Shown: one piece after another, positions 8,043 through 16,544 of the stretch | Layout of the letters: each line of letters begins with the position of its first letter | Position numbering within the stretch: the first letter of the stretch is position 1 | NCBI RefSeq assembly: GCF_015910535.1 | Contig: NZ_JACBJG010000003.1 | Span: forward strand, 394,143-458,142 | Direction of reading: 5' to 3' | From: Saccharomonospora sp. NB11 | Lineage (GTDB): Bacteria > Actinomycetota > Actinomycetes > Mycobacteriales > Pseudonocardiaceae | Length of the DNA stretch: 64,000 nt | Made by a program: the position numbers and the translations under genes | Notes under the pieces: generated by a model | Database searches by the model: none | Told to the model about the DNA's origin: nothing | The model's input: the letters and a program-made list of their open reading frames with translations, nothing else

Positions 8043-9214
8043 GCGTCGTCTCCTTCCGGAGCGGTCGCCTTGGTGCCGCGGAACTGCCAGTCCTCGGCGA
8101 ACAGGTCGAAGCGCGCGGCCTGGAACGGATGCTCGGCCACGAAGTCGGTGTCGAGCTCCACACCGAGGCCCGGCGCGGTCGGCAGCGTGAAGTAGCCGTC
8201 CTCCACGGGAGGCAGTCCGGGCGCCGCCTGCTTGACGTGCTCGTCGGCGAAGTCGTTGAAGTGTTCCTGGATCTTGAAGTTCGGTGTGCACGCGGCCAGG
8301 TGCAGGTTGGCCATCGTCAGCACGGGGCCGCCCACGTTGTGCGGAGCCACCAGCACGAAGTGCGTCTCCGCCGTGGCCGCGAGCTTGCGGGTCTCCAGAA
8401 TGCCGCCCAGGTGGCCGATGTCGGGCTGGATGACGTCGGCGGCCTGGAGTTCGAACAGCTCACGGAACTCCGCCCGGTCGTGGATGCGCTCGCCGGTGGC
8501 CACCGGGGCGTCGACCTGCTCGGCGACCTTCGCGAGCGCCTTGAGGTTCTCCGGCGGCACGGGTTCCTCCAGCCAGCTCGGGTCGAACTTCGCGAGCGAG
8601 CGGGCGATCCGGACCGCCTCCGCGGGCGCGAACCGGCCGTGCATCTCGACGAGGATCTCCACGTCGGGACCCACGGCGTCGCGCACGGCCTCCACGAGTT
8701 CGACCGAACGCGTGCGCTCCCGCGAGTCCAGCTCCCACTGGCCCGGTCCGAAGGGATCGAACTTCAACGCGCGGTAGCCGCGATCGACCACGCGCCGGGC
8801 GGCGGCGTGGAACTCCTCTGGCGTGCGTTCGACGGTGTACCAGCCGTTGGCGTACGCCTTGACCCGGTCGCGCACCTTGCCGCCGAGCAGCCGCCACACC
8901 GGCTGGCCGAGAGCCTTGCCCACGATGTCCCAGCACGCCATCTCCACGCAGGCGATGCCGGACATCATGATCTCGCCGGGCCTGCCGTAGTCGCCGCGCT
9001 TCATGCGCTGCACCAGGGCCTCGATGTCGAACGGGTCGGCGCCGAGCACGTGCCGGGGAACGGCCTCCGTCAGGTAGCCCTTCAACGCCTCGGTGTGGCC
9101 GAGCATCCGAGTCTCGCCGACGCCGGTCAGCCCCTCGTCGGTGGTGACGCGGACGAAGGTCAGATCACGCCACGGCGTGCCCATCACGAACGTCTCGACA
9201 TCGGTGATCTTCAC
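8039..9214 (-). CDS. Enolase-superfamily sugar-acid dehydratase (MR/MLE, galactonate-dehydratase-like)
   Basis: 391-residue enzyme expected to dehydrate a sugar acid to a 2-keto-3-deoxy acid using Mg2+. It has an N-terminal capping domain (about 1-125) followed by a (beta/alpha)7-beta barrel. Likely catalytic or metal segments are LKFDPFG, VEMHGRF, LEEPVPPEN, TGERI, QPDIGHLGG and APHNVGGPV. The third-strand motif reads E-M-H-G-R where DgoD-like dehydratases usually have D-x-H, so the substrate may differ. Both its starts and ends are fused to its neighbours (GTGA and ATGA overlaps), so translation is coupled with the TIM-barrel gene before it and KGSADH after it. Confidence 0.88.
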   Translation of the reverse strand: MKITDVETFVMGTPWRDLTFVRVTTDEGLTGVGETRMLGHTEALKGYLTEAVPRHVLGADPFDIEALVQRMKRGDYGRPGEIMMSGIACVEMACWDIVGKALGQPVWRLLGGKVRDRVKAYANGWYTVERTPEEFHAAARRVVDRGYRALKFDPFGPGQWELDSRERTRSVELVEAVRDAVGPDVEILVEMHGRFAPAEAVRIARSLAKFDPSWLEEPVPPENLKALAKVAEQVDAPVATGERIHDRAEFRELFELQAADVIQPDIGHLGGILETRKLAATAETHFVLVAPHNVGGPVLTMANLHLAACTPNFKIQEHFNDFADEHVKQAAPGLPPVEDGYFTLPTAPGLGVELDTDFVAEHPFQAARFDLFAEDWQFRGTKATAPEGDDA

Positions 9215-10182
9215 GTCGCACTCCTCGTCGGCTCGGTGACGGCGGTGGTGTCGGGGACGGCCAGCCCCTGCGCGGGCAGCGTCGACGCCACGGCGTCGGG
9301 GGCGTACCGGGCGAGGGTCTCAAGGCCGATCTCGGCGCGACGCACGCGCTCCCGGGAGAGACTGACGGCGGTGCTGGTCAGGTGCGTGCCGCTCGGGTAG
9401 ATGTTCGGCGCGTTGCGCAGGCCGAACTTGAGGTACACGGGTGCGGCGACCCGCACGATCTCGGCGATCTCGAAGTGCCGGACGAACCCGCCGAGGTCGT
9501 CGGGTGACTCGACGTAGATGTCGATCGGGATGTCGATGGCCGCTCGTACCGCGGCGAGCTGGGCCAGCGAGAGGTCAGTGGGCACGTTGTAGGTGTCGGC
9601 ACCGTGGTCCTGGGCGATGCGGATGGACGCCGGGTTCGACAATCCCATCTGCACGCTCACCTTGAACTGCAGGTCGGCGGGGAGTTCGCCCGTCTCGCGC
9701 ATGCGGGAGGCGACGCTCAGCACACCGAGGTCGGTGACGAGCACGCTGCGGACGCCAGCCTCCGCGGTGCGCCGGATGTCGGCGAGCACGTGGACGAGTT
9801 GTTCGGTTCCCCTGGCCTGCGCGGCCATCGACCCGCCGCCCTGGGCGAGCGACCCCGCGCCCGTGTCCCACCCGGCCACGGGGCGCGCGAACAGGCTCAG
9901 CTCCACGCTCCGCGCCTCGGCGAGCGCGGCCATGGCCGTGAGTTCGGTCCGGGTGAGCAGCATGCCGCCGCTGCCCTGGGAGACCCGGTGGACGGTGACT
10001 CCTCGGGCGTCGGCCTCGCTGAAGACGGCCTCCATCGCCTCGACCCCCTCGACACTGGGGATCTCGACGCGGTACGCGGCGCCGTCGGGAAAGCGTTTCG
10101 TGCTGCTCGGGAGCTCGCCGGGGTCTGTCGAAGGCAGTCCGAGCGAGCGCAGGAAGGATCGCGACCGTTCCACCGCATCCAC
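9211..10182 (-). CDS. TIM-barrel (U32-peptidase-like) protein of the sugar-acid operon
   Basis: About 323-residue soluble protein predicted as an alpha/beta barrel. Repeated strand-helix units are visible, such as VRSVLVTDLGVLSVA, FKVSVQMGLSNPASIRIAQDHGADTYN (position about 150-190) and IPIDIYVESPDDLGGF. The motif order resembles U32-type barrel proteins, but no Cys cluster or protease motif was found, so peptidase activity is doubtful. The frame is open to 10341. The GTG at 10182 is preferred because an IclR-type operator occupies 10190-10205, which would otherwise lie within the coding region. A TTG at 10185 is an alternative. It is the first gene of the operon with the dehydratase and KGSADH. 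A role in the missing intermediate step is possible but unproven. Confidence 0.7.
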   Translation of the reverse strand: MDAVERSRSFLRSLGLPSTDPGELPSSTKRFPDGAAYRVEIPSVEGVEAMEAVFSEADARGVTVHRVSQGSGGMLLTRTELTAMAALAEARSVELSLFARPVAGWDTGAGSLAQGGGSMAAQARGTEQLVHVLADIRRTAEAGVRSVLVTDLGVLSVASRMRETGELPADLQFKVSVQMGLSNPASIRIAQDHGADTYNVPTDLSLAQLAAVRAAIDIPIDIYVESPDDLGGFVRHFEIAEIVRVAAPVYLKFGLRNAPNIYPSGTHLTSTAVSLSRERVRRAEIGLETLARYAPDAVASTLPAQGLAVPDTTAVTEPTRSAT

Positions 10183-10189
10183 CAATCTT

Positions 10190-10205
10190 GTCCGAAATAT
10201 CGGAT
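10190..10205. promoter_or_regulatory. Candidate IclR operator, leftward operon
   Basis: GTCCGAAATATCGGAT, an imperfect copy (TCCGA...TCGGA arms intact) of the palindrome at 10297. It sits 8 bp upstream of the likely start of the leftward catabolic operon, positioned to block its transcription. Confidence 0.7.
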
Positions 10206-10296
10206 GGCATTCGTGTCTGCGAACGACATTAGGGCTGCGACCGTTGACAGCGCAAGGGGCTGGTCTTACGGTTCCGCCAACGCAATGACGGACGTG

Positions 10297-10312
10297 GTCC
10301 GAAATTTCGGAC
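10297..10312. promoter_or_regulatory. Candidate IclR operator, MFS gene
   Basis: GTCCGAAATTTCGGAC is a perfect 16-bp palindrome ending 23 bp before the GTG of the importer gene. It is the best of three copies in the window. The distance to the copy at 10190 is 107 bp centre to centre, about ten helical turns, which would allow looping. Confidence 0.8.
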
Positions 10313-10335
10313 GTAACTGATCGGGGAAGACAACG

Positions 10336-11667
10336 GTGCACCCTGACACCTCGCGGGTCTCACCGCGCACGATCCGAGCGATCACGCTGCGACTTCTGCC
10401 CTTGCTCGCGGTGCTCTACGTGATCGCTTACATCGACAGATCGAACGTCGGCTTCGCCAAGCTCACGCTCCAGGAGGAGCTGGGGCTCTCGGCGACGGTC
10501 TTCACGTTGGGCCAGGTCTTCTTCTTCGTGGCCTACGCGGTGCTCGAAGTGCCCAGCAACCTGGCGCTCCACCGATTCGGGGCCCACCGCTGGATCGCCC
10601 GCATCATGATCACGTGGGGCCTGGTCACCGTCGCCACGGTACTGGTGACCGAGACCTGGCAGTTCTACCTGGCTCGATTCCTGCTCGGAGCGGCGGAGGC
10701 CGGGTTCTTCCCCGGTGTCATCTACTACCTGACGCGGTGGTTCCCCTCGGCCCACCGAGGTGCCGCCATCGGGCTGTTCATGCTCGCCGGGCCGATCTCG
10801 TTCATCGTGGGCAACCCGCTGATGGGTGCGCTCAACGACCTCGACGGCGTGTGGGGTCTCGCCGGTTGGCAGTGGATCTTCATCGCGACCGGTGTGCCCG
10901 CCGTGCTCGCCGCCCCCGTCGTGCTGTGGCTCCTGCCCCGCGACCCCGACAGCGCGAAGTGGCTCGACGACGGCGAGCGCGCAGCCCTCAAGAATGCTCT
11001 CGCCGCCGAGGACGCCGAGGCCGGTGACCAACCGCACAACCCGTGGAAGGTGCTCGCCGACCGCCGCGTGCTCGCGATGGCCGTCTTCTTCCTCTGCTTC
11101 CCGCTCGCCACGTACGGTCTGGCGTTCTGGCTGCCGACCATCGTCGAGGGCTTCGGCGGTCTGTCGGGGCTGGAGGTCGGACTCGTGTCGGCCATCCCGT
11201 ACGTGTGCGTGATGGTGGGACTGCTGGCCGTCCCGCGACTGGCCAGGACGAGGGGCACGCCGTTCGGCTGGCTTGCGGCGATGCTGGGCTTCTCGGCGGC
11301 GGGCTTCACGCTCGCGGCGCTGGTGTCGTCGCCGGCGTTGCAGATGGTCGGCATCTGCGTCGCGTCGATCGGTGGTTACGCCGCACAGCCGGTGATGTGG
11401 GGGCTCGTGCCGAAGTTCCTCACCGGTGCCGCCGCGGCGGCGGGGATCGGAGCGATCAACGGCATCGGCAACCTCGGCGGTGGGTTCGGGCCGATGGGCA
11501 TCGCGGCGGTCGTGGACGCGACCGGCTCGCCGCTCACCGGTTTGATCTTCCTCATCGTCGTCTCGCTCGTCGGCGTCGCCGGGGCCTTCGGGCTGCGTCG
11601 AGTGCTGACCCGCGGTCGGTCCGAGCAGCAGCCGCCGGAGCGACCCGAGACCGTGGCCAACGTCTGA
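10336..11667 (+). CDS. MFS sugar-acid importer (anion:cation symporter family)
   Basis: 443-residue inner-membrane transporter with about 12 hydrophobic segments. The ACS/phthalate-permease-type pattern is seen in the N-terminal half: YIDRSNVGFAKL after TM1, VLEVPSNLALHRFGAHRWIARIM, and FLLGAAEAGFFPGVIYYL. A central cytoplasmic loop separates the two halves. It is divergently transcribed from the dehydratase operon, with an IclR-type operator in its promoter, so it likely imports the acid that operon degrades (galactonate/galactarate-like; not determined). The GTG start at 10336 is preceded by GGGGA. Confidence 0.9.
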   Translation: MHPDTSRVSPRTIRAITLRLLPLLAVLYVIAYIDRSNVGFAKLTLQEELGLSATVFTLGQVFFFVAYAVLEVPSNLALHRFGAHRWIARIMITWGLVTVATVLVTETWQFYLARFLLGAAEAGFFPGVIYYLTRWFPSAHRGAAIGLFMLAGPISFIVGNPLMGALNDLDGVWGLAGWQWIFIATGVPAVLAAPVVLWLLPRDPDSAKWLDDGERAALKNALAAEDAEAGDQPHNPWKVLADRRVLAMAVFFLCFPLATYGLAFWLPTIVEGFGGLSGLEVGLVSAIPYVCVMVGLLAVPRLARTRGTPFGWLAAMLGFSAAGFTLAALVSSPALQMVGICVASIGGYAAQPVMWGLVPKFLTGAAAAAGIGAINGIGNLGGGFGPMGIAAVVDATGSPLTGLIFLIVVSLVGVAGAFGLRRVLTRGRSEQQPPERPETVANV

Positions 11668-11680
11668 CCGCCCCGAGACC

Positions 11681-11732
11681 GCGATCGGCGATCCGTGTCC
11701 CTCCCTCCCGGGAACGGCGGATCGCCGATCGC
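11681..11732. terminator. Hairpin after the MFS gene
   Basis: GCGATCGGCGATCCG (11681-11695) and CGGATCGCCGATCGC (11718-11732) make a perfect 15-bp stem with a 22-nt loop, 14 bp after the transporter stop. It is probably a terminator without a T tract. Confidence 0.75.
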
Positions 11733-11861
11733 GCACCGTGACCGTCCGAGGGGGCTCGCCTGGGCCGTTCCGGCGAATCCCGACTCGCTCGCGCTCGTGC
11801 GAGCAACGGCCTCCGAGGTCCACACGTCTTCAGGTGTGCAAGCAGTCGGTGCCGGCTGGCT

Positions 11862-11897
11862 CAGGGGCCGAGGGGTGTCGGGGGCTTCTCGGCCCCT
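11862..11897. promoter_or_regulatory. Inverted repeat abutting the purS promoter
   Basis: CAGGGGCCGAG (11862-11872) and CTCGGCCCCTG (11887-11897) are a perfect 11-bp inverted repeat. It ends 3 bp before the -10-like TACGCT at 11901, and so covers the -35 region of purSQL. It could be an operator or an upstream terminator. A second small repeat, CACAC/GTGTG, lies at 11821-11838. Confidence 0.5.
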
Positions 11898-11949
11898 GGG
11901 TTACGCTCGAACTGCATTTGACCTGCGCAGAGCCTAGGAGCAGCCAGTC

Positions 11950-12189
11950 GTGGCCCGAGTAGTCGTCGACGTCATGCCCAAGCCCGAAATCCTCGACCCC
12001 CAAGGCCAGGCCGTCGCCGGTGCGCTCGGCAGGCTCGGGTTCACCGGGGTGACCGAGGTCCGTCAGGGCAAGCACTTCGAGCTGGAGGTCGACGACGACG
12101 TCGACGACGAGACGCTCGCCAAGATCGCCGAGGGGTTCCTCGCCAACCCGGTGATCGAGGAATGGACGGTTCGGAGGATCGACTCGTGA
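11950..12189 (+). CDS. purS: Phosphoribosylformylglycinamidine synthase subunit PurS
   Basis: 79-residue subunit that bridges PurQ and PurL in the FGAM synthase complex and channels ammonia. The sequence matches the family: [17 protein letters not shown] near the start, the [17 protein letters not shown] core, and the acidic DDDVDDETL loop before LANPVIEEW. Length is normal (about 80). The GTG start has GGAG about 9 nt upstream, and TACGCT at 11901 is a plausible -10. The stop overlaps the purQ start (GTGA), so the two are translationally coupled. Confidence 0.96.
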   Translation: MARVVVDVMPKPEILDPQGQAVAGALGRLGFTGVTEVRQGKHFELEVDDDVDDETLAKIAEGFLANPVIEEWTVRRIDS

Positions 12190-12872
12190 GCGCCCGCATC
12201 GGTGTGATCACCTTCCCTGGCACGCTCGACGACGTCGACGCCGCCCGCGCGGTGACGCGGTCGGGCGCCGAGGCGGTGTCCCTGTGGCACGGTGACGAGG
12301 ATCTCAAGGGCGTCGACGCGGTGATCGTCCCCGGAGGGTTCTCCTACGGCGACTACCTGCGCTGCGGCGCCATCGCCCGGTTCGCGCCCGTGATGACCTC
12401 GGTCGTCGAGGCGGCGGGTCGGGGCATGCCGGTGCTCGGCATCTGCAACGGCTTCCAGATCCTCTGCGAGGCGGGACTGCTGCCGGGCGCCTTGGTGCGC
12501 AACGACAAGCTGCACTTCGTGTGCCGCGACCAGTGGCTTCGGGTCGAGAACACCTCGACGAGCTGGACGACGCGCTACGACGAGGGCGCCGAGGTGCTCA
12601 TCCCGCTCAAGTCGGGTGAGGGCGGTTACATGGCCGACGAGGCGACGCTCGACGAGCTGGAGGGCGAGGGTCGCGTGGTGTTCCGCTACGTCGACGGCAA
12701 CCCCAACGGCTCGCGACGCGACATCGCGGGTGTGTGCAGCGCCGACGGCCGCATCGTGGGCCTCATGCCGCACCCCGAACACGCCATCGACGCGCTGACC
12801 GGGCCGTCCGACGACGGACTGGGAGTGTTCCTCTCGGCACTCGACGCAAAGTCGCTGGTCACGTCGGCCTGA
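12186..12872 (+). CDS. purQ: Phosphoribosylformylglycinamidine synthase subunit PurQ
   Basis: 228-residue class I glutamine amidotransferase that supplies ammonia to PurL for FGAR to FGAM conversion. The nucleophilic Cys lies in [11 protein letters not shown] (about residues 82-92). The His-Glu of the triad are in LMPHPEHA near the C-terminus. The N-terminal [12 protein letters not shown] strand and [12 protein letters not shown] oxyanion region are intact. The frame is open to 12162, but the GTG at 12186, overlapping the purS stop, gives the normal N-terminus. It belongs to the purSQL transcription unit, although purL may have its own leaderless promoter. Confidence 0.97.
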   Translation: MSARIGVITFPGTLDDVDAARAVTRSGAEAVSLWHGDEDLKGVDAVIVPGGFSYGDYLRCGAIARFAPVMTSVVEAAGRGMPVLGICNGFQILCEAGLLPGALVRNDKLHFVCRDQWLRVENTSTSWTTRYDEGAEVLIPLKSGEGGYMADEATLDELEGEGRVVFRYVDGNPNGSRRDIAGVCSADGRIVGLMPHPEHAIDALTGPSDDGLGVFLSALDAKSLVTSA

Positions 12873-12898
12873 CGAGAGCCTGCGGTTAGTCTGGTCCC

Positions 12899-15199
12899 GT
12901 GGCAGCACCTCACGTGGAAACCCCCGCCGTCGACACCACCGCACTCGCCGAGCAGACCCCGGAGCAGGCCCAGCCTTACGTGGAGCTGGGGTTGGCCGAC
13001 GACGAGTACGCGCGTATCCGCGAGATCCTCGGGCGCAGGCCCACGGACGCGGAACTCGCCATGTACTCCGTGATGTGGAGCGAACACTGCTCCTACAAGT
13101 CGTCCAAGAAGCACCTGGCCTACTTCGGCGAGACCACGACCCCGGAGATGCGCGAGAAGATGCTCGCGGGCATCGGTGAGAACGCGGGCGTGGTCGACAT
13201 CGGTGACGGCTGGGCCGTCACGTTCAAGGTGGAGAGCCACAACCATCCGTCCTATGTGGAGCCGTACCAGGGTGCGGCCACCGGCGTGGGTGGCATCGTG
13301 CGCGACATCCTCGCGATGGGCGCGCGGCCACTCGCGGTGGCCGACCCGCTGCGCTTCGGGCCCGCGGACGCTCCCGACACGCGTCGGGTGCTGCCGGGGG
13401 TGGTCGCGGGCATCGCCGGGTACGGCAACTGCCTCGGCCTGCCCAACATCGGCGGCGAGGTCGTGTTCGACTCCAGCTACGCCGGAAACCCCCTGGTCAA
13501 CGCTCTGTGCGTCGGTGCGATGCGGGTCGAGGACCTGCATCTGGCCCACGCCTCCGGAACGGGCAACAAGGTCATCCTCTTCGGGGCGCGCACGGGCCTC
13601 GACGGCATCGGCGGCGTGTCCGTGCTCGCCAGTGACAGCTTTTCCGGTGACGAGAACTCCGGTGGCCGCAAGAAGCTGCCGAGCGTGCAGGTGGGCGACC
13701 CCTTCATGGAGAAGGTCCTCATCGAGTGCTCGCTGGAGCTGTTCGCGAAGAAGCTCGTCGTGGGCATCCAGGACCTCGGCGGCGCGGGGCTCGCGTGCGC
13801 CACGTCGGAGCTGGCGGCGGCCGGTGACGGCGGCATGCACATCGACCTCGACCGCGTCCCGCTGCGGGCGGAGGGGATGACCCCCGCCGAGATCCTGTCC
13901 AGCGAGTCGCAGGAGCGCATGTGCGCGGTCGTCCGGCCGTCCGATGTGGACGCCTTCATGGAGGTGTGCCGCAAGTGGGACGTCACCGCCACCGTCATCG
14001 GTGAGGTGACCGACGGCGAGCGACTCGTCATCGACTGGCATGGTCAGACCGTGGTCGACGTGCCGCCGCGCACGGTGGCGCACCAGGGTCCGGTCTACGA
14101 TCGCCCGTACGCGCGCCCCGCCGAGCAGGACGCGTTGCAGGCCGACACGCCCGACTCCCTCCCCCGCCCGTCCACGCCGGACGAGCTGCGGGAGACGCTG
14201 CTGCGCCTGATCTCCTCGCCGAACCTCGCGTCGAAGGAATGGGTCACGCAGCAGTACGACCGCTACGTGCGCGGCAACACGGTGTTGGCGCAGCCCGCCG
14301 ACTCCGGCATGGTCCGGATCGACGAGTCCACCGGTCGCGGCGTCGCCGTCGCCACCGACTGCAACAGCCGCTACGTCTACCTCGACCCCTACGCGGGGAC
14401 GCAGCTCGCGCTCGCCGAGGCGTACCGCAACGTCGCCACGAGCGGTGCGATGCCGGTCGCGGTGACCAACTGCCTGAACTTCGGCTCGCCCCGCGACCCG
14501 GGTGTCATGTGGCAGTTCGAGCGGGCCGTCCACGGTCTCGCCGACGGGTGTGCCGAGCTGGGTGTTCCGGTCACCGGCGGCAACGTCAGCTTCTACAACC
14601 AGACCGGCGACCAGGCGATCCTGCCGACTCCGGTGGTCGGTGTGCTCGGGGTGATCGACGACGTCAGCCGTCGCATCCCCACCGGCATCGGGGCGGAGGC
14701 GGGCGAGAGCCTGCTGCTGCTCGGTGAGACCCACGACGAGTTCGGCGGGTCGGCGTGGGCGCAGGTCGTGCACGGTCACCTCGGCGGGTTGCCGCCGAAG
14801 GTCGATTTGGAGCGCGAGCGGCTGCTGGCCGAGATCCTCGTGGCGGGCTCCCGCGACGGCATGATCTCGGCGGCGCACGACGTCTCCGACGGCGGCCTGG
14901 CCCAGACCATCGTCGAGATGGCGTTGATCGGGCAGTGCGGGGCGCGCATCGTCCTGGACCCGGACGCCGACCCGTTCGTGCAGCTCTTCTCCGAGTCGGC
15001 GGGCCGCGTGCTCGTGGCCGTGCCGAGGACGGAGGAGTTGCGCTTCACCGAGATGTGCTCGGCCCGCGGTCTGCCGTGGCGCAAGACCGGCGTGGTCGAC
15101 CCCGAGGCCGACGCCGTGCACATCCAGGACGTGGCCGAGTTCGGCCTCGACGAGCTGCGCGAGGCCTGGGAGGGCACGCTGCCCACGCTGTTCGGCTGA
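12899..15199 (+). CDS. purL: Phosphoribosylformylglycinamidine synthase subunit PurL
   Basis: 766-residue ATP-dependent synthetase subunit converting FGAR to FGAM with PurQ-derived ammonia. It is the small (Gram-positive) PurL type, made of two AIRS-like halves. Clear landmarks are [12 protein letters not shown] near residue 60, [23 protein letters not shown] (position about 110-135), [18 protein letters not shown] near 290, and [13 protein letters not shown] near 660. Length is typical. The start is a GTG 26 nt after purQ. A TTAGTC hexamer about 7 nt upstream suggests an internal leaderless promoter. Confidence 0.97.
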   Translation: MAAPHVETPAVDTTALAEQTPEQAQPYVELGLADDEYARIREILGRRPTDAELAMYSVMWSEHCSYKSSKKHLAYFGETTTPEMREKMLAGIGENAGVVDIGDGWAVTFKVESHNHPSYVEPYQGAATGVGGIVRDILAMGARPLAVADPLRFGPADAPDTRRVLPGVVAGIAGYGNCLGLPNIGGEVVFDSSYAGNPLVNALCVGAMRVEDLHLAHASGTGNKVILFGARTGLDGIGGVSVLASDSFSGDENSGGRKKLPSVQVGDPFMEKVLIECSLELFAKKLVVGIQDLGGAGLACATSELAAAGDGGMHIDLDRVPLRAEGMTPAEILSSESQERMCAVVRPSDVDAFMEVCRKWDVTATVIGEVTDGERLVIDWHGQTVVDVPPRTVAHQGPVYDRPYARPAEQDALQADTPDSLPRPSTPDELRETLLRLISSPNLASKEWVTQQYDRYVRGNTVLAQPADSGMVRIDESTGRGVAVATDCNSRYVYLDPYAGTQLALAEAYRNVATSGAMPVAVTNCLNFGSPRDPGVMWQFERAVHGLADGCAELGVPVTGGNVSFYNQTGDQAILPTPVVGVLGVIDDVSRRIPTGIGAEAGESLLLLGETHDEFGGSAWAQVVHGHLGGLPPKVDLERERLLAEILVAGSRDGMISAAHDVSDGGLAQTIVEMALIGQCGARIVLDPDADPFVQLFSESAGRVLVAVPRTEELRFTEMCSARGLPWRKTGVVDPEADAVHIQDVAEFGLDELREAWEGTLPTLFG

Positions 15200-15215
15200 C
15201 GCGCTGGATGTTCGA

Positions 15216-15247
15216 GGGGCCGTGGGCTTGATGTCGTCCACGGCCCC
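15216..15247 (+). terminator. Terminator hairpin after purL
   Basis: GGGGCCGTGG (15216-15225) and CCACGGCCCC (15238-15247) form a perfect 10-bp stem with a 12-nt loop, 16 bp after the purL stop. A smaller ACTCGT-G-ACGAGT hairpin at 15276-15288 follows and could serve the convergent gene. Confidence 0.75.
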
Positions 15248-15292
15248 GGGTGTCGATGGACTCCTGCACTACTCAACTCGTGACGAGTCCGA

Positions 15293-16282
15293 TCAGTGGA
15301 TATAGGCGCCGAGGATGCAGAATCCGCCTTCCTCGTCGAAGTGTTGTGCCAGGACGAAGAGTGTCTCCTCCGAGTGTGTGAAGTCGGCGCGTGCGGTATA
15401 GGAATCGAGGTCCGCGTTCTCCATGGTGAAGCTGCCGTCCAAGGCAGCGGCTTCCTGAACCGCTTGCGCCGCCCCCTCCCGAGGCTCGCTGCACATCATG
15501 CCGCTCAGTGCCGCGGAGTCACTCTCGTCGAGAGCGTCGTTGACCTGCTTCATGAACTCGTCGCTGCTGATTCCGTCCGGCCCCGCGCCTTCGATGTTCG
15601 AGACGTCCGGTGTGAAACCGCCGATGCAGGTTCTCGCTCCGTTGTCGAGTTCGAGCACCGTGATGATGCCCTTGACGGGCGTACTGTTGAGTGTGCCCGA
15701 CAATTGGACTACATACGCATTCCAGCCGTTACCCGGGTTCTTGAGGGGTTCGCCAATCACAGAATATCGAGCTGAGCCGGTGATGGCGGATTGAACTGGT
15801 CCTTCGGCGTCAGTTCTGATCTCGTCGCAGATTAAGCCCATGGCGGTCTCCGTATCCTTTCCGACAACGGCATCCACGAATCGAGTAGCGAACGACGACG
15901 GGTCCGTTGTCGATGCCTGGCTGGTCTCGGTCGTACCAGCCACACCGTCTCCCGGCGGCACGGGCTGTCCAGTCGCGACCGCGTTCTGGGCAACGACCGG
16001 GTCTCGCTGCTCGACGAGGAAGCCAGGGGTGAGGAAGCCGGTGACGAGGAACGCGACGAGAGCGACGGCGGTGATGCCGATACCGACGATGAGGCCTGCC
16101 TTGCGCGGCTTCTTCGATGGTGGCTCGAAACCGCCCTGCTGACCGGGGCCCGGCCACGGATTGCCGTACTGGTGCTGGTGGATCTGGTTCGGGAGCCCCG
16201 CACCGTCTGCGGGTTGCCTCGGGAACGGACCGTGGGGTTGATCGGGGGACGGCTGCCAGGCCGGTTGGGGCGGAAACGTCAT
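15293..16282 (-). CDS. Pro-rich single-pass membrane protein, DUF4878-like (paralogue A)
   Basis: 329-residue protein of unknown function. It has a cytoplasmic Pro/Gln-rich tail (about 1-55, starting MTFPPQP), a basic KKPRKAG anchor, a transmembrane segment of about 25 residues (LIVGIGITAVALVAFLVTGF), then two outer domains of roughly 100 residues. Each outer domain looks like a lumazine-binding/DUF4878-type fold with a conserved Cys near ALSGMMC or AMGLIC. The ATG at 16282 is preferred over an upstream frame because of AAGGAGG 6 nt before it. The next gene on this strand, at 16545-17600, has the same architecture, so they look like tandem duplicates. The envelope role is unknown. Confidence 0.8.
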   Translation of the reverse strand: MTFPPQPAWQPSPDQPHGPFPRQPADGAGLPNQIHQHQYGNPWPGPGQQGGFEPPSKKPRKAGLIVGIGITAVALVAFLVTGFLTPGFLVEQRDPVVAQNAVATGQPVPPGDGVAGTTETSQASTTDPSSFATRFVDAVVGKDTETAMGLICDEIRTDAEGPVQSAITGSARYSVIGEPLKNPGNGWNAYVVQLSGTLNSTPVKGIITVLELDNGARTCIGGFTPDVSNIEGAGPDGISSDEFMKQVNDALDESDSAALSGMMCSEPREGAAQAVQEAAALDGSFTMENADLDSYTARADFTHSEETLFVLAQHFDEEGGFCILGAYIH

Positions 16283-16469
16283 CAACTTCCTCCTTGATGA
16301 GGCGCTTCGGTGGTACGTATCGGTACTCGCGGCGCGAGCGACCGCAAAAGCACTGGTGTTCTCCGGTCGACGCCTGACCAGAGGCCAGAATCGCATGTCG
16401 GAGACTGCCCCAGGTGGAACTCATCGAAGTTCGAGGCGAGTCACAATCGCGGAAGCCCGAGCGAATACG

Positions 16470-16514
16470 ACAAGGCCCCGGGACCCGACGTGCTGTCGGT
16501 ACCCAGGGCCTTGT
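16470..16514 (-). terminator. Hairpin after paralogue B
   Basis: ACAAGGCCC (16470-16478) and GGGCCTTGT (16506-16514) pair perfectly at the base, with an inner CCGAC/GTCGG stem. It lies about 30 bp after the stop of the 16545-17600 gene on its coding strand. Confidence 0.7.
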
Positions 16515-16544
16515 TCGTGTGCGGAATCGACCTCGTCGTGTTCG

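Noticed and set aside
8043..8291. 83-residue N-terminal extension of the KGSADH-type dehydrogenase
   Set aside because: It lies inside the dehydratase gene in another frame, and a good Shine-Dalgarno supports the ATG at 8042.
10183..10341. Longer start for the TIM-barrel protein at 10341
   Set aside because: It would cover the MFS start and both operators, and the extra residues show no family-like sequence.
12686..15241. 851-codon open frame on the minus strand opposite purL
   Set aside because: It is antisense to an unambiguous purL, has Arg/His/Val-rich low-complexity composition, and reflects lack of stops at high GC.
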